Shown piece after piece: positions 1-7,053 of a stretch of 7,713 bases of DNA (positions are counted from its first letter, which is position 1; every line of letters begins with the position of its first letter). The stretch comes from an uncultured Bifidobacterium sp. (GTDB lineage: Bacteria; Actinomycetota; Actinomycetes; Actinomycetales; Bifidobacteriaceae), in assembly GCA_937874315.1 (NCBI GenBank), contig CALNAE010000162.1:1-7713 (forward strand), written 5' to 3'. The translations under genes were made by a program, and so were the position numbers. The notes below the pieces were generated by a model. It was not told the origin of the DNA and made no database searches. It saw nothing but the letters and a program-made list of their open reading frames with translations.

Positions 1-1650
1 GGTGCCATCGTCCCAAGTCACCATGACCAACAGAATCAGCACGGTGAGCAACATCGTAAACCAGCCGCCATGCATGAACTTCGCCATCGATGCGATGAAG
101 AACAATAGTTGGACGACCAGGAAGAATACGGTAAAGATAACCGCTTGGAAGCGCTCACGATGATGCCACTGATAAACGCCCAGCAGCAGCGTCGTGATGA
201 TCATAGTTACCGTCAATGCGAGACCGTAAGCCGCGGATATACGTTCCGAGTTTCTAAAGAGCGCAAGTACTGTTAGCGTCGCTGCGCATAACACCCAGTT
301 GATGACCGGGATGTAAAGTTGCCCTCGAGTGCGTGCCGGGTACCGAACCTGCAGGTGCGGCATCCAATTGAGGCCTGTGGCCTCCGACACTATGGTGAAT
401 GCGCCGGTAATCAGAGCTTGCGAGGCGATGATTCCTGCCGTAACCGACAGGACGACGGCCAGATAGCGCACGTTGGGACCGAGCATTTCAAAGAATGGAT
501 TCAAATCTCCTATATTCGCATATGCACCGTTATGCTGGTTCCGCAACATCCAAGCGCCCTGCCCGAAATAATTGAGGACCAATGCTACTTTGATGAATGG
601 CCAAGTAGCATAGATGTTGCCGCGTCCAACATGCCCCATATCGGAATACAGCGCCTCAGCACCCGTAGTGGAGAGGAACACGGTGCCCATGAGTGCTATG
701 CCGGAGGCATTGTGAGGACTGAAGAGGAATCTCACGCCGTAAACGGGGTTGAGTGCGGCGAAGATCCCCCAGTCCCCACCAATGCTGATAATGCCGCCGA
801 CGGCCAGGAACGTGAACCACAACAACACAACCGAGCCGAACACCTTGCCGATACGCTCGGTGCCTCGCGACTGGACGGAGAATAGAATCACCACGATGAT
901 GATCGTGATAATGAGCGAAAGATTCGTATTCGTCATGAAGACGGGGCGGAACAGGGGAATGGTCTTAAGACCCTCCACGGCGGAAGAGATGGATACCGCC
1001 GGCGTGAGAACGGAGTCGGCCAAGAATGTCGCCCCGCCTATCATGGCGGGAATGGCCAGCCATGCGCCGTGACGACGAATCAGCGAATATAAAGCGAAAA
1101 TCCCGCCCTCCCCATTGTTGTCGACACGCATCGCTATCAGGACGTATCGCACCGTCGTGATCATGGTAAGGGACCAAAAGACAAGAGACAGCATGCCTAG
1201 AACCGCAGCTCGATCGATATTCGCCAAGCCCCCCTGGCCGGAAAGAAAAGACTGTGCGGTGTAGAGCGGGGAGGTCCCGATGTCTCCATACACCACACCC
1301 AAGGTGACCAGGGCCATCCCAATCGATACCTTGTTCCGGCTACGTTGCAGTCCGATCCACCAACGACCAATGGGCCCCTTATTGGCCATCCTGGCGAGCC
1401 ACTGCTCCTCCTGGCGTTGGGATTCCTCGCGTTTGGCGAGCTCCTCGCGCTCCTCCTTGGTCAGCGTGCGACGCGAGACCTTCGGAGCGTTGGTGAACGT
1501 ATCCGCCCGTAGCAGCGTCTCATCGACATCGCTGGCGTTGTTATCGTCATGTCCCACGCTGCGAATCTGATTGACGGCGTTTGACCGATCATTACCCGAC
1601 CGACGTAATCTTCCTCTGCCGTCCGCCGGACTCTTACGGTTCTGCACCAT
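1..1650 (-). CDS. kup: Kup/HAK/KUP-family potassium uptake transporter, C-terminus beyond the window edge
   Basis: Membrane protein that imports K+, by family knowledge as a K+/H+ symporter. The frame is open for 550 codons from the ATG at 1650 to base 1, with no stop. The family signature GVVYGDIGTSPLY lies at about residues 118-130 and includes the conserved Asp123. DNNGEGGIFALYSL (177-190), LTPAVSISSAVEGL (215-228) and STTGAEALYSDMGHVGRGN (327-345) are further Kup hallmarks. The visible part covers essentially the whole multi-helix membrane domain; the usual cytosolic C-terminal domain is missing. The start is well supported: GGAGG at 1658-1662 sits 7 bases upstream, and an in-frame TAA at 1654-1656 rules out an upstream start. 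An oddity is the hydrophilic stretch of about 110 residues before the first signature, against roughly 20 in E. coli Kup. Its part at about residues 61-90 is rich in Glu, Lys, Arg and Gln. The gene lies 277 bases after the LacI gene and probably has its own promoter. Confidence 0.94.
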   Translation of the reverse strand, partial: MVQNRKSPADGRGRLRRSGNDRSNAVNQIRSVGHDDNNASDVDETLLRADTFTNAPKVSRRTLTKEEREELAKREESQRQEEQWLARMANKGPIGRWWIGLQRSRNKVSIGMALVTLGVVYGDIGTSPLYTAQSFLSGQGGLANIDRAAVLGMLSLVFWSLTMITTVRYVLIAMRVDNNGEGGIFALYSLIRRHGAWLAIPAMIGGATFLADSVLTPAVSISSAVEGLKTIPLFRPVFMTNTNLSLIITIIIVVILFSVQSRGTERIGKVFGSVVLLWFTFLAVGGIISIGGDWGIFAALNPVYGVRFLFSPHNASGIALMGTVFLSTTGAEALYSDMGHVGRGNIYATWPFIKVALVLNYFGQGAWMLRNQHNGAYANIGDLNPFFEMLGPNVRYLAVVLSVTAGIIASQALITGAFTIVSEATGLNWMPHLQVRYPARTRGQLYIPVINWVLCAATLTVLALFRNSERISAAYGLALTVTMIITTLLLGVYQWHHRERFQAVIFTVFFLVVQLLFFIASMAKFMHGGWFTMLLTVLILLVMVTWDDGT

Positions 1651-1752
1651 ACGTTATCCTCCATTGCGCAGGCCCACTGCGCGGTATCAAGCCGATATCC
1701 GATTCCGACGGCCGCCTGTGGGCCACCCGCCGACAACCATCGTCCATCGTTC

Positions 1753-1790
1753 ACGGACCAAGCGGAAATCTTAACCGTCCCACGGTCCAT
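1753..1790 (-). other. Hairpin in the region upstream of kup
   Basis: On the minus strand, ATGGACC (1790-1784) can pair with GGTCCGT (1759-1753) with one U-G pair. Directly inside, GTGG (1783-1780) pairs with CCGC (1765-1762). A 2-base bulge (1760-1761) separates the two stems, and the loop is 14 bases. This gives 11 base pairs in a potential leader RNA ending about 100 bases before the kup start. No U-run follows, so it is not a standard terminator. I do not recognise it as the c-di-AMP (ydaO) riboswitch or any other known class. It may be a chance structure. Confidence 0.3.
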
Positions 1791-1796
1791 ATATCA
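1788..1796 (-). promoter_or_regulatory. Possible extended -10 promoter element for kup
   Basis: Minus-strand TGATATATG contains a TGn extension followed by TATATG, which resembles an extended -10 box. No convincing -35 hexamer lies at the right distance. Transcription from here would start around 1780 and give a leader of about 130 bases. It would also omit the 5' arm of the hairpin at 1753-1790, so the two predictions do not both hold for the same transcript. Confidence 0.2.
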
Positions 1797-1892
1797 AATC
1801 CCAAGGCCTCTTCTTCACATGGTTGGCCGTGCGATATGACCCATTCTACCTATGCCCCGTTAACTTGATGACACTGTTGACCGAGAAAGAAC

Positions 1893-1914
1893 CACTCTAA
1901 CTTCAAGGAAAGTG
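1893..1914 (-). terminator. Weak stem-loop after the LacI gene, possible operon terminator
   Basis: Read on the minus strand, CACTTT and AGAGTG form a 6-bp stem (one U-G pair) around a 10-base loop, beginning 14 bases after the LacI stop codon. The following GTTCTTTCTC is pyrimidine-rich but not a clean U-tract, and the stem is AT-rich. It is the best terminator-like structure between the sugar operon and kup, but it would be inefficient if real. The rest of 1651-1927 shows no coding sequence, tRNA or repeat that I can support. Confidence 0.2.
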
Positions 1915-1927
1915 ACAAACGCAAGCA

Positions 1928-2959
1928 CTAACGAACGCACGGGCCCGACGAGGAACGAATAATCAGATGCGTGGGCAGTGTATATGAATGAGCATCCGTA
2001 TCACCATACAACGCATCGATCAGTACACGCACCAACAATCTACCCTCGTCATCCACAGACTGAGCAACCGTTGTCAGGCCAAACGCTTCACTTAAATCAT
2101 TGCCATCGATACCAACAATAGATATGTCGTTCCCAACGATAAGGCCACGCTCCTGTATAGCGCGCATCGCGCCCATAGCCATCTCGTCAGAAGAAGCAAC
2201 GATACCGGTGACATCGGAGCGTCTATCCAATAAGACCTTCGTCGCAACGTATCCGTTCTGTGCGGTCATAATCGATGCCGAAACGTCAAGATCATGACCA
2301 TTCTCCAAATGATGACGCTGCAATGTTGATCTCCAACCATTCCTTCTGCGCTGAGTCGGGGCATAGGGGGATAAATCATTCGTCATGCCAGAGAGGTGCC
2401 CTATTACACGATGTCCAAGACCGATAAGATGTTCGCAAGCTTGACCGGCAGCTCGCTCATCATCAATCCCAACATGAGAAAAACCAGGTTGTACTACCGA
2501 GAGGAAAGCCGCCGGGACATGCATGGAACGGAGTAACCCAACCTCTTTAGCGTCAAAGAAGAGCGAAAGCACTGCAACCGCATCGACTTTCCCGCGTAAA
2601 ACTCGCGGGTTGAATTGTTGTCGTTGCACACCTTTGTAATCAGGAAGCGAGTAAATCAACGCGTCGTAGTCCACGGCCCGCAACGACTGTTCGATAATTT
2701 CTACAGCAGTAGCGAAGAACCATCGGGAAACGTCGGGAAGCACCAATCCAATCGAATGAGTTGAACCGCGGGCAAGCGACGCAGCACTGTGCGAAGGCAT
2801 ATAACCCATGCGAGCAGCGATGCTCAACACACGCGCACGGGTTTGTTCCCCAACACCCGGCAAATCGCGTAGCGCCCGAGAAACCGTTGCCGTAGAAACT
2901 CCAGCCTGCTCGGCCACCTCTTCAATCCTGACATTCATATCAGTGCCATGATACTGCAC
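1928..2959 (-). CDS. LacI-family transcriptional regulator of the sugar operon
   Basis: DNA-binding regulator of 343 residues, the usual length for the family. The N-terminal helix-turn-helix spans about residues 11-30 (RIEEVAEQAGVSTATVSRAL). It is followed by GYMPSHSAASLARG (52-65), which includes the hinge helix with Leu62. The sugar-binding domain runs from about residue 69 (SIGLVLPD) to the end, with typical elements HVGIDDERAAGQ (162-173), GLGHRVIGHLSG (180-191), SSDEMAMGAM (256-265) and DISIVGIDGND (278-288). The chosen start is GTG at 2959 because AGAGAGG (2967-2973) lies 7 bases upstream. An ATG at 2938 would begin nearer the HTH but has no ribosome-binding site. The gene lies 77 bases after the GH65 gene on the same strand, so it is probably co-transcribed. 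I infer that it represses the transporter and phosphorylase genes until the imported disaccharide or a derivative binds. Its operator should lie upstream of the operon, outside the window. Confidence 0.9.
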   Translation of the reverse strand: MQYHGTDMNVRIEEVAEQAGVSTATVSRALRDLPGVGEQTRARVLSIAARMGYMPSHSAASLARGSTHSIGLVLPDVSRWFFATAVEIIEQSLRAVDYDALIYSLPDYKGVQRQQFNPRVLRGKVDAVAVLSLFFDAKEVGLLRSMHVPAAFLSVVQPGFSHVGIDDERAAGQACEHLIGLGHRVIGHLSGMTNDLSPYAPTQRRRNGWRSTLQRHHLENGHDLDVSASIMTAQNGYVATKVLLDRRSDVTGIVASSDEMAMGAMRAIQERGLIVGNDISIVGIDGNDLSEAFGLTTVAQSVDDEGRLLVRVLIDALYGDTDAHSYTLPTHLIIRSSSGPCVR

Positions 2960-2996
2960 ACTGTAACCTCTCTATTCACAGGTCTATTCCAATATC

Positions 2997-3021
2997 ACCG
3001 AGGGATCAATTTCATCTCGGT
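2997..3021 (-). other. Intercistronic inverted repeat between the GH65 and LacI genes
   Basis: Minus-strand ACCGAG (3021-3016) and CTCGGT (3002-2997) form a 6-bp perfect stem with a 13-base loop. No U-tract follows, so it is not a classical terminator; it could be a weak attenuating or mRNA-processing hairpin. The partly palindromic CGGTTCGTCCGACCG (3032-3018) overlaps it and could form a competing structure, or be a degenerate operator. Functional assignment is speculative. Confidence 0.22.
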
Positions 3022-3036
3022 CGGACGAACCGCGGA

Positions 3037-6000
3037 TCAAACCACGCGAAGTTGGCCTTGAATCTCAATCTGAATCGGATCACCTTCCAGCCGAATCACT
3101 TCCACGCCGTCATGGGTGATATGAATCTGTAATCGACCACCGGACAGTGCCAATTGATAAGTAAGTCCCTTCCACCCACTGGGAAGTTTGGGATCGACAG
3201 AGACATGCATGCCGCCGGAGTCCCTGAACCCACCGAAACCAGAGACCACGGCCGACCACACTCCACCCGCGCAAGCCATATGAATCCCATCAGTGGTGTT
3301 GGCATGAAGATCTGCAACATCAGTAAATAAGGCACGCAGGAAATACTTCATCGCTTCATCTTCATGTCCAACCTCAGCAGCGACGATCGACTGGCACGAA
3401 GCAGACAAGGTCGAATCTCCCGTGGTGAGCGGATCATAGTAATCAAAATCACGTCGTTTCTGCTCAGGTGTGAACTGCGAAGACAACAGAATTAACGCAA
3501 GCACCACGTCAGCCTGTTTGAGCACCTGATGACGATAGATGGTCAGGGGATGGTAATGCAGCAGTAAAGGACGTGCCTGATCATGAACGAAATCCCAACG
3601 TTCACGGCTCATAAACGCACTGTCCTGTAGATCAACCCCAGTGTCCACGTCCCTTTGCAGAGCCATCATCTCAGCGGTGTTGCGCCACAGTAACCATTCT
3701 TGTGGTTGTATAGCAAGTCTGGCGAAAACGGCGGCCATCTCGTCGGTTTTTACATGAATGATCCAATCAACCCAGAAGAAAGCCATTTGCAAATTGAACT
3801 TTGCCATTACGTTGGTGAAATAGTTGTCATCGACCAAGGCACTGTACTCATCGGGGCCCGTTACGCAGTTGATATGGAATTTCCGATCTCGACCAACGTG
3901 GCCTAAACTGGTCCACATCCGTGCGGTTTCCACCAATATGTCAATCCCTTTGCGAAGCAGAAAATCGTAATCCTTACTCGCACTGAGATATTGCGCGACA
4001 GCAAACGCAACATCGGCATCCAGATGATATTGTGCGGTACCCGCGGGAAAGAACGCCGAACCTTCCTCCCCATTGATAGAACGCCAAGGGAATAGTGCGC
4101 CATCCATATGCAAAGCAGCTGCTCGCTTCCTAGCGGCAGGTAACATACGATGTCGAAACTCCAATGCACGGCGGGCTTGTTCGGGCCGCGTGTATGTCAG
4201 AAATGGCAGTACAAAGATCTCGGTATCCCAGAAACTATGTCCGGAATACCCCGATCCGCTCAGGCCTTTCGCAGGAATGCCATTGGGAATAAATACTGTT
4301 GATTGCGCCAACTGGAATAATTCCCAACGAACGATCTGCTGTATCCGTTGACCGTCGTTCGCCTCAATCTGGACATCCGCATCCTTCCAGAACTCATCGA
4401 GCCACGCCCGTTGATCATGCAACACGCCTGATGCGCCTTTCATCAGTGCCTGCCGCAAAGTTCGCCCGCAACGCTCAATCAACTCTTCTGGATCTTGATT
4501 CACGGTCTCAGGAAGACTCAGACCCTGTTCGACGCCAATAGCACTAAGCGGATACGCATGATATGCGATTACACGAGTTATGTGTGAGGTGACGCCAGCA
4601 TGCAACTGAACAGTCCATGCATCAGTCGAAATTTCATCTCCATCGACCAGCTGTACAACGCCCATGGCCATCGTCATATGGGAATTTCGACACCGATATG
4701 CACTGTATCTAGCACCTGTCGGACATTCCATCTTCGGAAATTTACAATTCGATTGATCCAATCCTGCATTGTCGACATGCTCAGTCTTTCTGGGATCATC
4801 ACTCGAAATGTGGTGCGAAGGGTTTGTATTTACCTTTGCATCCACGGATACGCTCATATCGTGACCGCACCACAGGTCAACTCCGACAAGCACCAGATGC
4901 TGATCTGTAAAACTCACGCAGCGTGAAATATCCACCACGAACGGCGAACCACCAGCCGATCGATACTCACGATGTTCAGTGCTGATGCCAGACCGGAAAT
5001 CAAGCCGCTGCCAGCAATCCCTTGGGGTCTGACAAGCGACGCCAGACATATAGAACGTAAAATCAGTTGCGTCTGGAACGCCTTGGATGATCTGCCCGAC
5101 ATGGGCGTAACCGTATGCGGATTCAGGGTAGTGCAATGGGTAGGTCTCGTGGAATCCACTGAGAAAAGTGCCAGAGCCGAGGCATCTTGCCTTGTCGCCC
5201 GCTCCACGGATGCCGATCGCTCCATTCGATACCGAGAAAACAGCTGCACCACTTTCATCAGCCCGACCGCGGTGCACGAGAGACCACATCTCAATGGGAT
5301 AGTCGACAGGATCCAATTGATCACCTTGAATACCGCCACGCATCGTAGAGCCAGCCGCGGAAACTTGGGAAAGCGTTAACAATTCATGCAATGCATCAAC
5401 AACGACATCTGCCCCAGCCTCACGCAATGCCTCGCCGCCAGCCCCACGGTCAACGCCGATAACCAAACCGAACCCACCAGCTGCGCCGGATGCCACTCCG
5501 GACAGAGCGTCCTCTACTACAACGGTCTGATCAGCGTGAACCGACAATTGTCGGGCACCGAACACATAAGTATCAGGCGCAGGTTTTCCCTGAAGATGAT
5601 GTTCAACAGCTGCCGCTGCATCGACAACCTCATCGAAATATCGCTCGATTCCCGCAGCCGCCAACACCTCGCGCGCATTGCGCGAACTGGATACGACCCC
5701 CATTCGCAACCCTTGCGCACGAAGATGTATCAGCACATCTTTTACGTCGTCGTATGGCGCGATGCCGCCATCATGCAGCATCCGCTCAAATTCTTCGTTC
5801 TTTCGGTTTCCATATCCACAGACACTGCGAACATCCGGCGAATCAGTTGGAGATCCCCATGGAAGTTCGATTCCTCTGCTGCGCAGCACAGCAGCGACAC
5901 CGTCATACCGAGGCTTGCCATCCACATACATAAAATAATCTGCTTCGGTGTATCTATCAACGCTCAGCGGCAACACTGCTGTGAACAGTGTGTTCCAAGC

Positions 6001-6105
6001 CTTCCGATGAAGCACCGCCGTTGGCGTCAACACACCATCCAGATCAAATAGCACAGCACGATAATCATACAGCCGCTTGATAACCCGCGATTGTCGAATA
6101 GTCAT
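3037..6105 (-). CDS. Fused beta-phosphoglucomutase-like HAD domain and GH65 alpha-disaccharide phosphorylase
   Basis: A 1022-residue cytosolic protein with no signal peptide. Residues about 15-250 are a HAD-superfamily domain of the beta-phosphoglucomutase type: FDLDGVLTPTA with Asp21 and Asp23, VVSSS (137-141), GKPAPD with Lys174, and VVVEDALSG with Glu198-Asp199. All four motifs are intact. Residues about 265-1010 are a GH65 catalytic region with FWDTEIFVLPFL (625-636), GPDEYS (750-755) carrying the likely general acid Glu753, and KQADV (863-867). GDSTLS (896-901) fits the phosphate-binding loop of GH65 phosphorylases. The inferred chemistry is disaccharide plus phosphate giving beta-glucose 1-phosphate and a free sugar, with the HAD domain turning beta-glucose 1-phosphate into glucose 6-phosphate. 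The substrate (trehalose, kojibiose, nigerose or maltose) cannot be read from the sequence. The SugAB-like permeases next door favour trehalose. The ATG start at 6105 has AAAGG (6113-6117) 7 bases upstream and follows the permease stop by 22 bases. Mycobacteria encode related HAD and GH65 proteins as adjacent genes (Rv3400/Rv3401, from memory). GH65 trehalose hydrolase activity is an alternative. Confidence 0.92.
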   Translation of the reverse strand: MTIRQSRVIKRLYDYRAVLFDLDGVLTPTAVLHRKAWNTLFTAVLPLSVDRYTEADYFMYVDGKPRYDGVAAVLRSRGIELPWGSPTDSPDVRSVCGYGNRKNEEFERMLHDGGIAPYDDVKDVLIHLRAQGLRMGVVSSSRNAREVLAAAGIERYFDEVVDAAAAVEHHLQGKPAPDTYVFGARQLSVHADQTVVVEDALSGVASGAAGGFGLVIGVDRGAGGEALREAGADVVVDALHELLTLSQVSAAGSTMRGGIQGDQLDPVDYPIEMWSLVHRGRADESGAAVFSVSNGAIGIRGAGDKARCLGSGTFLSGFHETYPLHYPESAYGYAHVGQIIQGVPDATDFTFYMSGVACQTPRDCWQRLDFRSGISTEHREYRSAGGSPFVVDISRCVSFTDQHLVLVGVDLWCGHDMSVSVDAKVNTNPSHHISSDDPRKTEHVDNAGLDQSNCKFPKMECPTGARYSAYRCRNSHMTMAMGVVQLVDGDEISTDAWTVQLHAGVTSHITRVIAYHAYPLSAIGVEQGLSLPETVNQDPEELIERCGRTLRQALMKGASGVLHDQRAWLDEFWKDADVQIEANDGQRIQQIVRWELFQLAQSTVFIPNGIPAKGLSGSGYSGHSFWDTEIFVLPFLTYTRPEQARRALEFRHRMLPAARKRAAALHMDGALFPWRSINGEEGSAFFPAGTAQYHLDADVAFAVAQYLSASKDYDFLLRKGIDILVETARMWTSLGHVGRDRKFHINCVTGPDEYSALVDDNYFTNVMAKFNLQMAFFWVDWIIHVKTDEMAAVFARLAIQPQEWLLWRNTAEMMALQRDVDTGVDLQDSAFMSRERWDFVHDQARPLLLHYHPLTIYRHQVLKQADVVLALILLSSQFTPEQKRRDFDYYDPLTTGDSTLSASCQSIVAAEVGHEDEAMKYFLRALFTDVADLHANTTDGIHMACAGGVWSAVVSGFGGFRDSGGMHVSVDPKLPSGWKGLTYQLALSGGRLQIHITHDGVEVIRLEGDPIQIEIQGQLRVV

Positions 6106-6127
6106 GTGAGGACCTTTGCTTCAGGAT

Positions 6128-7048
6128 TCAGGATTTCACGGCACCGGCGGTAAGACCGGCCACAATTTTGCGTTGGAAAATGAGCACCACAATGATCAAC
6201 GGAACCGTCGCAATGACACCCGCGGCCATCTGTGTACCAAACGGTTGTTCATACTGGGAAGAGCCGGTGAATTTGGCGATAGCCACGGTGACGGGATTGG
6301 TGTCCGAGGTGATGGAAACATTCGAAGAAATCAAATATTCATTCCAAGATTGAATAAATACAAGAATGGTAGTGGTAAACACTCCGGGAGCTGCCAACGG
6401 TACAATGATCTTGCGGAACGCCACACCCGCTGTCGCACCATCCACCAACGCTGCTTCTTCCAATTCCCAAGGGATCTCCTGGAAGAAGCTTGTCAGCGTC
6501 CAAACAGCCAGTGGTAATGCAAAACTAATGTCAGGAATAATCATCGCCTGGTATGTGTCAATCCAATGAATTTGACTAAACAGGCTATACAAAGGCGTCA
6601 GAATCGCAACGCCGGGAAACATGGACGCCGCCAAGACGGCCATCAGGATATATCGCTTGCCACGGAACCGCATTCTGGTCACCGCATATGCACACAACAC
6701 ACCAGCCAGCATCGCAACGACAGTCGTACCACCGGCAATAATCACCGAATTAATCAACGCGCGCCCGAAATGGTTTTGTGCCGAAAATACGGCGAAATAG
6801 TTCTCCAACGAGATCTGTTTCGGCCATACTTCATTATTAAATATGGATGACGGGGATTTAAGACTGGTAACTACCATCCAATAAAACGGTGCCAAACAGA
6901 AAACAATTAGCAACCCAACCCCAGCCACGAACCATATGACATCAATGATACGCTGTATGACATGTCTCTTCGACCGCAAGGGATGTCGCCCAGTTGTTGC
7001 CGCGGACTTGGATTCGGCAATCCTCGATGATTGCCCCGCTGAAGGCAT
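6128..7048 (-). CDS. Sugar ABC transporter inner permease, SugB/MalG type
   Basis: Membrane subunit of a carbohydrate importer of the CUT1 type, 306 residues from the preferred start. A hydrophilic N-terminus of about 35 residues precedes roughly six hydrophobic segments. The EAA loop that contacts the ATPase is clear in ELEEAALVDGATAGVAFRK (residues about 195-213), followed by a conserved PLAAPG. The C-terminal part, with FTGSSQYEQP and LIFQRKIVAGLTAGAVKS, closely resembles mycobacterial SugB of the LpqY-SugABC trehalose importer as I remember it. This is the main hint for trehalose as substrate. Two starts are possible. ATG at 7057 overlaps the preceding stop as ATGA, but the ribosome-binding sequence touches it directly. 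ATG at 7048 has AAGGA 8 bases upstream, a normal distance, so I chose it. The later start leaves only a 5-base gap to the upstream permease gene, so translational coupling is likely either way. It pairs with that permease to form the channel and is followed by the GH65 enzyme gene. Confidence 0.93.
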   Translation of the reverse strand: MPSAGQSSRIAESKSAATTGRHPLRSKRHVIQRIIDVIWFVAGVGLLIVFCLAPFYWMVVTSLKSPSSIFNNEVWPKQISLENYFAVFSAQNHFGRALINSVIIAGGTTVVAMLAGVLCAYAVTRMRFRGKRYILMAVLAASMFPGVAILTPLYSLFSQIHWIDTYQAMIIPDISFALPLAVWTLTSFFQEIPWELEEAALVDGATAGVAFRKIIVPLAAPGVFTTTILVFIQSWNEYLISSNVSITSDTNPVTVAIAKFTGSSQYEQPFGTQMAAGVIATVPLIIVVLIFQRKIVAGLTAGAVKS

Positions 7049-7053
7049 GAAGC

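Noticed and set aside
319..885. Plus-strand open frame of 188 codons
   Set aside because: It is antisense to the Kup membrane domain, with no hydrophobic pattern or motif of its own.
1461..1790. Minus-strand frame of 109 codons starting at ATG 1790, overlapping the 5' end of kup
   Set aside because: It runs in another frame of kup, has no recognisable domain, and lacks the good ribosome-binding site that kup has. The in-frame Kup motifs settle which frame is real.
1651..1927. c-di-AMP riboswitch upstream of kup
   Set aside because: The expected ydaO core sequences are not visible on the minus strand; only a simple hairpin is supported.
4690..4840. Possible insertion in the GH65 N-terminal domain (residues about 424-470)
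   Set aside because: The stretch containing DPRK resembles a variable but normal segment of actinobacterial GH65 proteins as I remember them, so there is no good case for an inserted element.
5386..6051. Plus-strand open frame of 221 codons
   Set aside because: It is fully antisense to the HAD domain of the GH65 fusion, whose motifs are all intact. The translation has no recognisable family and looks like a shadow.
3037..6105. Two genes (mutase and phosphorylase) joined by a sequencing error
   Set aside because: The linker region around residues 250-270 is in one uninterrupted frame with no internal ribosome-binding site obvious near it, and the same fusion is known in actinobacteria.
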